Source: Mesotaenium endlicherianum
Taxonomy: Eukaryota > Streptophyta > Zygnematophyceae > Zygnematales > Mesotaeniaceae
Length of the DNA stretch: 64,000 nt
Assembly (NCBI GenBank): GCA_009602735.1
Contig: WELA01010273.1
Span: forward strand, 282,011-346,010
Direction: 5' to 3'
Each line of letters starts with the position of its first letter. Position 1 is the stretch's first letter. Both the position numbers and the translations under genes were made by a program. The notes under the pieces were generated by a model. The model did not search any database, had not been told where the DNA came from, and was given only the letters and a program-made list of their open reading frames with translations. Below, one piece after another: positions 55,318-64,000 of this stretch.

Positions 55318-57285
55318 ATGTCGCCTGGCTGGCCAATCAATGTCCCGCGCAGTCACATAGCCGGCGACGGGCCGTCTGGGTCACCTCCTCATAAGGTGGC
55401 CCGCACCGCTGCGCGCCTCCGCGACCGCCATCCTCATCTGCACGCAACACGCGCAGGGCCCATGCAGCGCAGCCAGCGGGAGCGCGTCCGACTCCCATCT
55501 CTTTTGCCGCTGCGCCCGCGAGTCCATCTCGCCCCACGTCAGCTCGTCCGTCCTCGACAGGCAGCACATTGGGACAAGCGCTCCGTCTGCACAGTGCCCC
55601 TTCAGGCGGATCTTTGCGAGCGTCAGCGTTCGTACTTTGATCAGCATTCCCAACTGCCCCAGCGCACCGCCACAGAGCAGCTGGCCCACGCCGCTTCACA
55701 CCACGCAGACCACAGGACAAGGGATCAGTGGCAGCAGCAGTGCGTACGCGACGCGCAAGCTGTGGCCCACCCAGTGCCGGAGGAGGCCTTGCAGGACGCG
55801 CGTGCGCGTTGGCGCACTTATCAGGCACATTCTCGCACGGCTCGCCCGCAGCCGCTGCTCGACCGCATTCCTCGACTTACTCGCCACTACGCAGAGCTCG
55901 TAGTGGCGGCCCTCCGCATGGCGCGCCATCAGCACAGTCTGCTGCGCTCCTATCCACCGCCAGCGCAGGCCGGCAATCCCGCTCTGGGTTGTTGCCCCCT
56001 TCCTACGCCTATCTACACCGCACAGCTCAACGAACGTCCCGGCGGCATTGTCCTTGTCGAGCTCTTTGCCGGCATCGCGACAAGGTTGTTGGCCACCCTG
56101 CAGGCTGGCATCCCCGTACGTCGGTACGTCTACGTGGACCCCGATGGCGAGGCGCAGCAGGTCGCCCGCAGGCACATGGCCTTATGCCACGAGCGTTTCC
56201 CGGACCTCTTCCCTGAGCATGCCTTCTACCGCGCCCAGATTGACTGGCTCATGGACATCCGCAACATTACCGGCGAGCACATCACGCGCATCGGGCCCAT
56301 CGACCTCATCATTGCTGGCTGGGAGTGCCAGGGCTTCTCCATTGCGAGACGGGGCAACGCGCTCGATGACCCGCGTACGGCCTTGTTCTGGCACCTACTC
56401 CGCGTCCTCAACATGGTTGAGGACCACCAGCCGCCGCACACGCTCGCCTGGGTGTTGGAGAACGTGGCTGTCCGCCACGATTCTCGGCCCAACGTCAACG
56501 ACGACTTTGCCCTCTGCAGCAGCTACGTCGGTCATGAGGCCGTCATCAACGCCGCTCAGATTGGTTCCTTCGCGCATCGTGTACGCGCCTACTTCACCAA
56601 CCTGGCCATGCCAGGCACGCTTGAGGCGTTAGCGGCCGCATATCCACGCCACACGCGCAACGTTGACTCCATCCTCGACATGGCGCGCCTGGCCCAGCGT
56701 GTGGTCGCCCTTCCGCATCCTTCTCAAGCCCAGTGTGAGGTCCTCCGCGACGTCACGCGGGCGCTTCCTACGTTCGTGAGTTGTTACGACAGCGCGGCCT
56801 ACGTGGGCGACCAACGCGGCATGATCATTGACCTCGAGACTGGCATGTTCCAACGACCCCGTGCCGTGGAGATGGAGCGTGCGATAGGCTTCCCTCCGCA
56901 CCTCACACAGGTGGACGGCATCACCGAGGTCAACTGCGTGCGTCTCCTTGGCCAGGCTATTGATGCCAACGTCTTGACGTGGCTTCTCCTGCAGACACAG
57001 GCCCTGACTCCCCTTTATGCCCAAGCTCGTCATCCTGAGATGGACCAGTTCTATGACGCCATGGATCGAAATTCCGACGGTGACGGCCGCGCCCCGCCTG
57101 GTACGACCTGGCATTCCCAGCGCGAGGGTCCAGCCTCCCAGCAGTCGCCTGCACCTTGTCCTGGTCCTTGTTCTGGTTTGCTGGGGGGGGGCAGGAGGAG
57201 ACAGGAGTCCTCACAGCGACCCAAAGAGTTTCGTTCCCCGTTTCTTTTTCCACGCTCTCCGCCGCCTACAGGTGGTGCAGGCTAA
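55318..57285 (+). CDS. Element F: DNMT3-like cytosine-5 DNA methyltransferase
   Basis: 655 codons from ATG. Residues 1-240 are Arg/His/Gln-rich without a known domain. Residues about 242-570 are a C5-methyltransferase: motif I IVLVELFAGIATRL (244-257); MDIRNITGEHITRIGPIDLI leading to motif IV GWECQGFS with the catalytic cysteine at 337; motif VI LENV (about 381-384); motif VIII SFAHRVRAYFTNL (about 418-430); EMERAIGFP (about 518-526); motif X RLLGQAIDANVLTWLL (about 543-558). Word order and details (the IRNIT-HI--IGP-DL segment, PRTALFWHLLRVL, MERAIGFP) match animal and moss DNMT3 more than DNMT1 or bacterial enzymes. Such enzymes methylate cytosine C5 with S-adenosylmethionine in the nucleus. 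The C-terminal 80 residues are Pro/Ser-rich. The RT frame starts immediately after. A captured host exon is unlikely because the frame lies between protease and RT of the same element. Confidence 0.85.
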   Translation: MSPGWPINVPRSHIAGDGPSGSPPHKVARTAARLRDRHPHLHATRAGPMQRSQRERVRLPSLLPLRPRVHLAPRQLVRPRQAAHWDKRSVCTVPLQADLCERQRSYFDQHSQLPQRTATEQLAHAASHHADHRTRDQWQQQCVRDAQAVAHPVPEEALQDARARWRTYQAHSRTARPQPLLDRIPRLTRHYAELVVAALRMARHQHSLLRSYPPPAQAGNPALGCCPLPTPIYTAQLNERPGGIVLVELFAGIATRLLATLQAGIPVRRYVYVDPDGEAQQVARRHMALCHERFPDLFPEHAFYRAQIDWLMDIRNITGEHITRIGPIDLIIAGWECQGFSIARRGNALDDPRTALFWHLLRVLNMVEDHQPPHTLAWVLENVAVRHDSRPNVNDDFALCSSYVGHEAVINAAQIGSFAHRVRAYFTNLAMPGTLEALAAAYPRHTRNVDSILDMARLAQRVVALPHPSQAQCEVLRDVTRALPTFVSCYDSAAYVGDQRGMIIDLETGMFQRPRAVEMERAIGFPPHLTQVDGITEVNCVRLLGQAIDANVLTWLLLQTQALTPLYAQARHPEMDQFYDAMDRNSDGDGRAPPGTTWHSQREGPASQQSPAPCPGPCSGLLGGGRRRQESSQRPKEFRSPFLFPRSPPPTGGAG

Positions 57286-58735
57286 ATGGCAGCAGCTGCC
57301 GAGGAGAGGGCACCTGAGGCAGGCCGAGTGCAGCCAGTTGCAGGACAGGTAACGCCTGCAGACACACAGATCGCGCCAGCAGCAGGGCAGGAGGCGCCAG
57401 TTGCAGCGCAGGAGCCACCACCATCTGTCCCTACTTGGAAGCTGGAGGGGACTCTCACTAGGGCACAGGCTGCTCAGCTAACGGCATTGCTGGATGCACG
57501 GCGCAGTGCCAGCTTTGCCAGCGGCATGCACGATCTTGGGCGCTACACAGGCGACCCGATGAGGATACCCCTCCAGACAGACGTGCCCATCTTCCCGAAG
57601 CGTTACCGCTACAGCCGCTTTGAGAACGACCTGATCAGCACGCAGACAGACAAGCTAGAGGAGTGTCAGCTCATTCGTGAGTCTGCCTCCACCTACGCTG
57701 CGCCCACAGTCATGCCAGCTAAGAAGGACGCCTCAGACAACTAGTCTGAGAAAAGGATGTGCGGTGACTATTGTAAGCTTAACGAGGTCACTAAGCAGGA
57801 CAGATACCCTATGCCGACCCCCTGACAAGATCTTCGACGACATCAGCGCTTGTACTTGGTTCTCGGTGCTGGATTTGAGGCAGGGCTTCAACCAAACACC
57901 CATTGCGGAGGAGGACCAGCATAAGACGGCTTTTTGGGGAACGCAGCGTCTCTACGAGTGGAGGGTATGCCCTTCGGCTTGAAGAACGCTCCTGCCACCT
58001 TCCAGCGAGTCATGGATAAGGAGCTGGCAGGGCTCGCCTTTGTCCGGTGCTGCATCAATGACGTGCTCGTCTTCAGTGAGACGTTTAAGGAGCACGTGGC
58101 GCATATCACTACAGTTCTGGACCGCTTGGAGGCCGTTGGGCTCAAGTGTCATCCAGGCAAGTGCACCTTTGGGACCCGGGAGGTGGAGTACCTCGGGCAT
58201 CTTTTGTCCTCCAGTGGTTTGGCTCCTCAGCTGGCCAAGATCTCGGCCATCACAGGCATCCCGCCGCCGACCGACCTCTCGCAGTTGAGGGCCTTCCAAG
58301 GCATCACCAACTACTATCGTCGCTTTGTGCCTGGGTTCAGCGAGCTGGCCAAGCCGCTCAACGACTTGCTACGCAAGGGCGTTGCCTACATGTGGGGACC
58401 AGAGCAGCAGGCAGCGTTTGACAAGCTCAAGGAGCTGTTGGTGAGCGCCCCGTACTACGGCGTCCTGACTATCAGAAGCCCTTCATCCTCCACACCGACT
58501 GGTCACAGGCAGGGCTTGGAGCAGTGCTGGTGCAGGAGCATGACGGCTTCGAGCATGTGGTGGCGTACGCCAGCCGCAGCAACAACCGTGCCGAGGGCAA
58601 CTACGGCTCCTATGAGGGGGAGTGCCTGGCAGGAGTATGGGCGATTGTGCATTTCAGGCACTATCTCTACGGCACCCACTTCCGCTTGGTCACCAACCAT
58701 CAGCCACTCAAGTGGCTCATGAGAGACACTTAGCA
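57286..58735 (+). pseudogene. Element F: reverse transcriptase and RNase H region (broken)
   Basis: Begins with an ATG directly after the DNMT ORF; an Ala/Gln-rich leader of about 45 residues precedes the RT. RT segments: IPLQTDVPIFPKRYRYSRFE, FSVLDLRQGFNQTPIAEEDQ, MPFGLKNAPATFQRVMDKEL, LVFSETFKEHVAHITTVLDR and GTREVEYLGHLLSSSGLAPQ. RNase H: VLVQEHDGFEHVVAYASRSN and YGSYEGECLAGVWAIVHFRH. Nearly the same as element C at 34.3-35.4 kb. Broken (about three breaks). It runs into the 3' LTR. Confidence 0.85.
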
Positions 58736-59354
58736 TGTTCTACGTGCTTTGCTTTGATTGGTTTGAGTTATGCTTAGCCTATAGGAGTGCTAGTACATGC
58801 CTTGTACACATTAGTGGACATAGGAGAGCCTCCTAGAGTGACTACATGCATTGGATCCGCCGCATACGACGCCGGGTTCTCAGGTGTATAAGTGCTAGAG
58901 ATGTCCCTAGAGGAACATCTTTTTAGAAGTCCCATTATGCCAGTTGTAAGTCACAGAGATTATCAGTAAAGCTTACACTTTTATCTTTTGTGTTTTCAGG
59001 ACCACTTTGTCTCTCTTTTGTGAAGAGCAAGCCTTGCTGGCTTCCAATCTCTAGAAGAACTTCACAAGTGGTGAGCAAAGTCACAGCTTATACCCCCTGC
59101 CATAGGACTACTCTTGAAGATCATGATGTGCTTCCAGTGATTTTTTGGGCCAGACTTCAATAGTTGTTTTCCTACCAGATTACAGTCTTGAGGTGCTCAC
59201 TCTGGAGAGTACACACACCTTAAAAATATTTGACGCGTGACTATCATTTGGCTATGAAGCCACATATATTATAGACTTCATTGCAGCAAAGCCTGCTTAC
59301 ATATTTTCCATACCTTGTGTCATTGATACGCACCCAACCTCCTACCGCACGACA
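58722..59354 (+). repeat. 3' LTR of element F (partial)
   Basis: From about 58722 it matches 43725-44225 (5' LTR) and the solo LTR-B, and ends CCTACCGCACGACA at 59354 before the target duplication ggaa. Compared with solo LTR-B it lacks the first half. Divergence from the 5' LTR over the shared ~500 bp is small (a few percent by eye). Confidence 0.85.
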
Positions 59355-60765
59355 GGAAGCATTGCTGGCAGCCGAGGAGATCAACAAGCTGGAACAGACA
59401 ACACTGCTACAGAGGGAAGGAACTGCAGCACTCGATAGGTACATTGAGACACACACTGGTGTGGTCCTCTACGAGGATTATGCCAAGATGGTCGGTTATA
59501 CAACAGAGCAGGCCCAGTACCTTGCCGATGATTCAGATAACAAGCCAGTCCCAATACCGGGAATAGTGAGAGATCACAGACTCATCAGGATGGTGAGCAT
59601 GCGGCCCGATAGCGTTAAGGATACGGTATTCTACCTCACACTATTGCCAGCTTACAATGAAGTTGAGAGAAGGAGCTGGGAGTACTTGGCCAGGGAAGTG
59701 GGACAGCAGATGTTCTCTCCCCACTGGTTCCCATGTAAACTGAGAAAGGCTGAGCATAAACCCCAGTACTACCAGCAGCCAACAGACGGGAGGTGGATGA
59801 CCGTCACAAACAAAAAGCAGGAGTGTGACCGAGCCCAAACACACGATTTCCACTATGGCCTAGACGGCTACCTCATCCTACCAACTCACATTGCCCCTTG
59901 GGACCCCAGGCAGAATGGCTGCCTGAGCAATATGACTACAGAGACCAAAGAGCACAAGAGGAGGGGGAGAGACTACTTCTCTAAGGGAAAGCATGCCTTT
60001 GTCAAATGGGCGAAGAATGCAGGCCGGATAGATATCAGCAGGCTAAAGGCCAAGCAACCTCCAGCGCGCCCAAAGAAAGGGAGGTCAGTAGACTACTCCA
60101 TGTCTACCAGGGAGCAGGACGACTTAGTGGACGAGACTCCTACTCTCTCAAAGGAGGAGGATGAGGAGGATGAGCAAGAAGAACAAGGCAGAGGAGAAGC
60201 ATCACGAGCAGGTACTCAGGAAATTCAGGGGCAGGCAGGGGCACTTCCTAAGGAACCAAGATAAAGTATATGGAACGTGATACCGGTCATGGAGGCAACT
60301 GGACCCCGCACTCGCTCCCCCAGGGCACCTGCCCAAGCAGGGGAAGAAGCAGATCTGACTGTCCTTGGCAGCAGACACAGGCACAAATCACCAGAGGACA
60401 GGGGTGCCAGAAGAGGGACACGCGGAGTGGCCAGAGGTATGCCGGCCTCCCCCTTTGCCAGCGACATGTACCTCTTGCCAATGTATTTCAGCATCCTACT
60501 GGAATGCCTGTCTATGTGGGGATCAATACCCAAGTGGGTGAAGAGCAGGCTACCATCCTTCGTTCTCCTCGAGGTCCAACTTTAGAATAAGGTTCTTTAG
60601 AAGGCCAGCTGACAGACCTAGAGGGCTGTCGAGATCTAGGTCCAGATCTTTGTCTCCTCATCCTGAAGTCCCAGGAACAACCCCCTAGGTGACAGGCTAA
60701 AGAGGCAGTTAGTGGGGGAGGCTGGTCAGGTTCAATTCCCTTATTTAAAACTTCTGTAGTTTAAT

Positions 60766-60799
60766 GTTGTCGAGGCGACAACAAGTTAAGTTGGAGGGA
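60766..60799 (+). other. Hairpin and terminal polypurine tract, copy B
   Basis: Perfect 7-bp stem gttgtcg/cgacaac with a 3-base loop (60766-60782), then aagttggaggga at 60788-60799 and the 3' LTR. Identical design to copy A at 6813-6846. The stretch 60598-60765 holds no recognised gene. Confidence 0.65.
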
Positions 60800-60800
60800 T

Positions 60801-61520
60801 TGTAATGAATCAGTGTATTAGTAGATATAACATTTATTTAAATAGAATACTTAATTAAGTTCAGCCTCTTGAACTCTAGTTAATAATCAATCTGCTGGAC
60901 TTCATATTTGATATCAGTTTAATGACTCAGCCGGAAGCAGCAGGCTGATGTCAACTTAAGTCAGCTTGCTGACACATTCTTTGACAGCCAGCTGACTTCC
61001 GTACTCGGTAGCAGCGAACTGCCTCGATATGCATTTAAGTGTGATATGCTAGATGAATGGCCAGATGACATCCCTATGATGGATGGCGATTCGGGATGAT
61101 GGGAGATGGCGGTGGATTTGGTTCACCGAGGTCCTACCAACGTGGTTAACTCCCGGGTAGGCGGTGCCATCGCACTGACCGTTAAACAGTAAACTCATTC
61201 CATGTACATATGCTAGGCATTGCTCTCGAGTTCCGCATTTGGAAACGAGGCCAACTCTCTTGTACAGCTTACAGAGAGAGATCTGAATCCAAGGCGAGAA
61301 GCCATTGATACGCACTGTTTTCTAACCTTGTTTATGTATGAGTTTATCGATTGCATCATTGATGCTAGTTTACTCGCATTTGAATTACAAGTATTGTTCA
61401 CTGCTAGTGTGTTGTCCTTTGTCGTTTAACCAGTCAACGAAAAATACCATAAAGATTACTTGCTGATATAAAGATCTTTATTGATTGTTGATCGCCTATT
61501 TGGTAAGTCGATTTATTTCA
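60801..61520 (+). repeat. 3' LTR of family-1 copy B (LTR-1)
   Basis: 720 bp from TGTAATGAATCAGTG to TTTATTTCA, exactly the length of the 5' LTR. It is followed by ccaca and by integrase sequence of element E. Confidence 0.95.
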
Positions 61521-64000
61521 CCACATCTGTTGCCGTAAAAGTCTCCTTCATGGGAATGAAGTGTGCCATCTTGCTGAGCCGATCAGATACAACCCAAAGT
61601 GCATCGTGCCTTTGACCTCTCACTGGTAACGACGTGATGAAGTCCAGCGCAATCTACTCCCAAGGATACTCTCGAATAGGTAGGGGCTGCAAGGTACCTC
61701 TCTTCTTTTGATTTGGTGTCTTGTTGCGCTGGCACGCATCGCAACTCTTGATCCACTCCTCGATGTCCTTGTCCATGTTTCTCCAATGGTACTCCCGCTT
61801 CAGCACACTTGCCGTCTTCTCGCTTCCAAAGTGTCAAGCATATAAGCAATCATGATGCTCCTCATGATGTATGTCTCGTAGCTCCTTAACGGCAAGTACC
61901 ACCACTCTCTTGGAATCACCATAATACCATGTGCCGTCCTTCTTCTGACTACTCGAGTTGAACTCAGCTGCTCCACCGTTTGCAAATTTTGGATCCTCCT
62001 GATAACCTCTCTTAAGCTTCTCCTTAAAGTCCATACTCTCTTTCATGACTGAGACAGCTGCAAGGTCACACCTCCTAGATAAAGCGTCTGCAGGGTTGAT
62101 CTTCCCAGGTAAGTACTCAATCTTGTGGTCAAAACGGTGCAGAAACTCCATCCATCTTGCCTGTCTTGGAGTCAACGTTGGCTGCGTCATAAACTTCTCC
62201 AAGCTCTTGTGGTCGGTCTTGATGAACACCTTCCGGCCGTCCACATAACATCGCCAAGTCCTCAAAGCCTGGATAGGAGCCAACATCTCCCGCTCGTGTG
62301 CTGCATAGTTATGCTCAGCAGAACTCAACTTCCTGCTCTCATATGCCACAGGTGCAATCCTTTGCCCTGGTCCTGGAGAAGAATGGCTCCCACTGCAAAG
62401 TTTGATGCGTCCGTGATGATGGTGAAAGGAAGCTCTAGACTGGCAATTGCCGACACAACTGCCGATGTCAACAGCTTCTTAATCTTCTCAAAAGCTTGCT
62501 GCCCCTTGTCATCCCATAGCCACTTCTCCTGCTTCTTCAACATGTCTGTGAACGGTGCACACACCTTGGCAAATCCTTCAATGAAGCGCCAATAATTGTT
62601 TGCCATGCCGAAGAAGCTCCTGAGTTGATGAATATCAGCAGGTACCGGCCAATCTCTGACTTCTTGCACCTTCTTCTGCTCCACCTTGACTCCTTCAGCT
62701 CCGACTATGTGCCCAAGGAACTCGACCTCCTTGAGACAGAAGTCGCACTTGCTCATCTTCCCATATAAGTTCTGATCTCTCAAGACCTCCAACACCTTTC
62801 TCAGATGCTCCACATGCTCTTCCAAGGTCTTCGAATAAATCAAGATGTCGTCCAACAATACCACCACAAACTGGTCCAAATAGGGTCTGAAGATACTGTT
62901 CATGAGTCCCATGAATGTAGCAGGTGCATTAGTCAACCCAAAAGGCATGATTGTAAACTCGAATAACCCATACCGAGTCCTGAAAGGAGTCTTTTGAACG
63001 TCTCCTTCAACGATTTGTACCTGGTGATAGCCACTCCTCAAATCAATCTTCGAGAAATACTTCGCCCCGACAAGCCTGTCAATCAACTCGTCCACTCGTG
63101 GAAGTGGGTACCTATTCTTGACCGTGATCTTGTTCAATGCCCGGTAGTCGACACACATCCTTATAGTCCCATCCTTCTTCTTCACATATAAGACTGGCGC
63201 TGCAAATAAAGACTTGCTGGGTCAAATGAATCCCTTCTCCAATAACTCTGTCAGCTGCTTCTTCAACTCATCCAACTTCGCAAACGATTGTCGGTAGGCT
63301 GGTCTCACTGGCGGTCTGTTCCTTGGTTCCAACTCGATATTGTGCTCCATAGCTCTTTGTGGAGGTAATCTTGGAGGTAGCTCCTCAGGAAACACGCACT
63401 TGAACTCCTCCAACAGCGCCTTAATTTGGGCAGGCATCTCAGCAGGCTTCTTCTCTTGAGCAGTTGGACTCTGCTCCTTCTGAGCAAGGGGATCAGACAC
63501 CACTACTTGCTCCTCCGGCGATATACATTCGCCCAGGCTGTTAGGATTCGCGCTTGCTCCATCTGATGACCTGGCCAGGGCCACCAAAACAAGGTACATC
63601 TCCTTCACCTGATTGGTCCTACATAGCCTCCTAACTTGCAGGCTCGACAGAAGGCAAATACTTGTGGTCCTATCTACCTCCACCTGTTTCGCTGTCGCCA
63701 TTTGACCATCACGCCCTTGGACTTTCACTTGTCCTGTGCTCCAGTGCACTTGAGGGTTGGCTTTTCTTAGCCATGGTCGGCCCAATATCACCTCCTGGTG
63801 ACCTGACTCTGCCCGCTCCATAACTTCAGTACTCTGGTGCCCCGCTACTTCCACATGAATAGCTTCCGTAGGTGCACTACACTTGAGTCTCTGCCTACTC
63901 GCCAAAATTGCCTCCTTAGGCTCATAATGCTTCCGCACAAGGATTTGCCACGCTTTCACCAGCTTCTTGTGCCCAAAATTTGCACTTGCGCCAATGTCAA
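61521..64000 (-). pseudogene. Element E, part 1: Gypsy-2-like protease to integrase, runs off the right edge (broken)
   Basis: Minus strand from the right edge: protease region and linker ([40 protein letters not shown]) at about 63220-63990; RT ([56 protein letters not shown]) at 62400-63185; RNase H ([36 protein letters not shown]) about 61990-62460; and the start of integrase to 61521. It aligns nearly residue for residue with Gypsy-2 pol. The integrase core continues at 36521-35930 across copy B. Broken (several breaks). Confidence 0.9.

Larger units (their letters stand above)
45228..56162. repeat. 5468-bp direct repeat joined by a single N, probable assembly artefact
   Basis: 45228-50694 and 50696-56162 appear identical: every reading frame in the first has a same-sequence partner exactly 5468 bp downstream. 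The copies meet at one N (50695). The first copy stops inside motif I of the methyltransferase and the second starts inside gag, as expected if two overlapping contigs were placed end to end. Confidence 0.9.
43223..59354 (+). mobile_element. Element F: gypsy-type retrotransposon carrying a DNMT3-like DNA methyltransferase
   Basis: 16,132 bp as assembled, flanked by the 4-bp duplication ggaa (43219-43222 and 59355-59358). Ends are TGTCATGA and GCACGACA, the same as solo LTR-B. Parts: 5' LTR; gag (44418-45526); Ala/Pro-rich region with a repeated module; aspartic protease; spacer; DNMT ORF; RT and RNase H; 3' LTR. Integrase is not seen in this copy, but the sister element C has it, followed by a PHD finger. 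The assembly repeats 5468 bp inside, probably wrongly, so real length is probably about 10.7 kb. Internal sequence is GC- and CpG-rich, unlike the surrounding family-1 copy. Broken in several places, but the methyltransferase frame is open. Confidence 0.9.
42881..60597 (+). pseudogene. Extra ORF of family-1 copy B, split by element F
   Basis: The first part (42881-43218) begins MAPTTQKEDKKRKAEEARR and is a charged helical, probably coiled-coil region. The second part (59359-60597) contains LDRYIETHTGVVLYEDYAKM, LPAYNEVERRSWEYLAREVG, HYGLDGYLILPTHIAPWDPR, KHAFVKWAKNAGRIDISRLK and an acidic tail (KEEDEEDEQEEQ). Together with copy A this defines a family-specific protein of very roughly 500 residues with basic N terminus, a conserved middle and an acidic C terminus. 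No membrane segment, no known catalytic motif. Only 42881-43218 and 59359-60597 belong to it; the interval between is element F. Confidence 0.7.
36522..61520 (+). mobile_element. Family-1 gypsy retrotransposon, copy B, containing nested insertions
   Basis: Two 720-bp LTRs (36522-37241 and 60801-61520) bound a 25-kb plus-strand unit. The flanks ccacg (36517-36521) and ccaca (61521-61525) are a 5-bp target duplication with one difference, and element E sequence continues across. Inside: PBS, gag (split by a solo LTR-C), pol, internal polypurine tract, extra ORF (split by element F), hairpin and terminal polypurine tract. Without insertions the element is about 7.6 kb. The LTRs differ by roughly 5% by eye, so it is older than Gypsy-2 and Gypsy-3. 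Broken at several points. Confidence 0.93.

Noticed and set aside
55318-57285. The methyltransferase as a host gene or bacterial contamination
   Set aside because: It lies between protease and RT of one element with LTRs and a target duplication, and element D shows the same order.
1-64000. tRNA genes, rRNA genes and CRISPR arrays
   Set aside because: None was found; the initiator-tRNA matches are primer binding sites only, and the direct repeats are LTRs or microsatellites.

Overview
The window is a dense pile of LTR retrotransposons with one recognisable host gene. The PBS sequences match plant initiator tRNA-Met, the intact elements are chromodomain-bearing Ty3/gypsy elements (chromoviruses), and the host gene has GT-AG introns. 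Together these suggest a large, repeat-rich genome of a green plant or streptophyte alga; a charophyte such as Chara is my guess, not shown by the sequence.

Left part (1-26.9 kb). Family-1 gypsy copy A (1-8933, plus strand) enters from the left edge. It has gag, pol, an extra ORF after pol and a 3' LTR, which is itself split by a solo LTR of another family (LTR-B, 6872-8242). Copy A abuts a minus-strand element 'D' (8934 to about 26.94 kb). D carries gag, an aspartic protease and a cytosine-5 DNA methyltransferase, and is split by two whole-looking chromoviruses (Gypsy-2, 10337-16490; Gypsy-3, 20127-26806) and a solo LTR-C (17897-18929).

Middle (27-36.5 kb). After about 2 kb with nothing recognised lies a spliced host gene that I read as the ribosome-biogenesis factor SLX9/FAM207 (exons 29347-30838), with a CT/CG/CA microsatellite in one intron. 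A CA-rich tract follows, then a minus-strand element 'C' (32593-35481) whose integrase ends in a PHD finger, a truncated LTR-C, and a fragment of a Gypsy-2-like element 'E'.

Right part (36.5-64 kb). E is split by family-1 copy B (36522-61520; two 720-bp LTRs, near-matching 5-bp target duplication). Copy B holds a solo LTR-C in gag and, in its extra ORF, a 16.1-kb element 'F' (43223-59354, 4-bp duplication GGAA). F encodes gag, protease, a DNMT3-like cytosine methyltransferase and an RT/RNase H closely related to that of element C. E resumes at 61521 and runs off the right edge.

Main result: two different gypsy-type families here (F/C and D) carry a DNA methyltransferase downstream of the protease, and the F/C family also appears to carry a PHD finger after integrase. 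An element able to write DNA methylation and read histone tails would be an unusual chromatin-interacting retrotransposon. A 5468-bp direct repeat inside F, joined at a single N, looks like an unmerged assembly overlap, so F is probably about 10.7 kb long.
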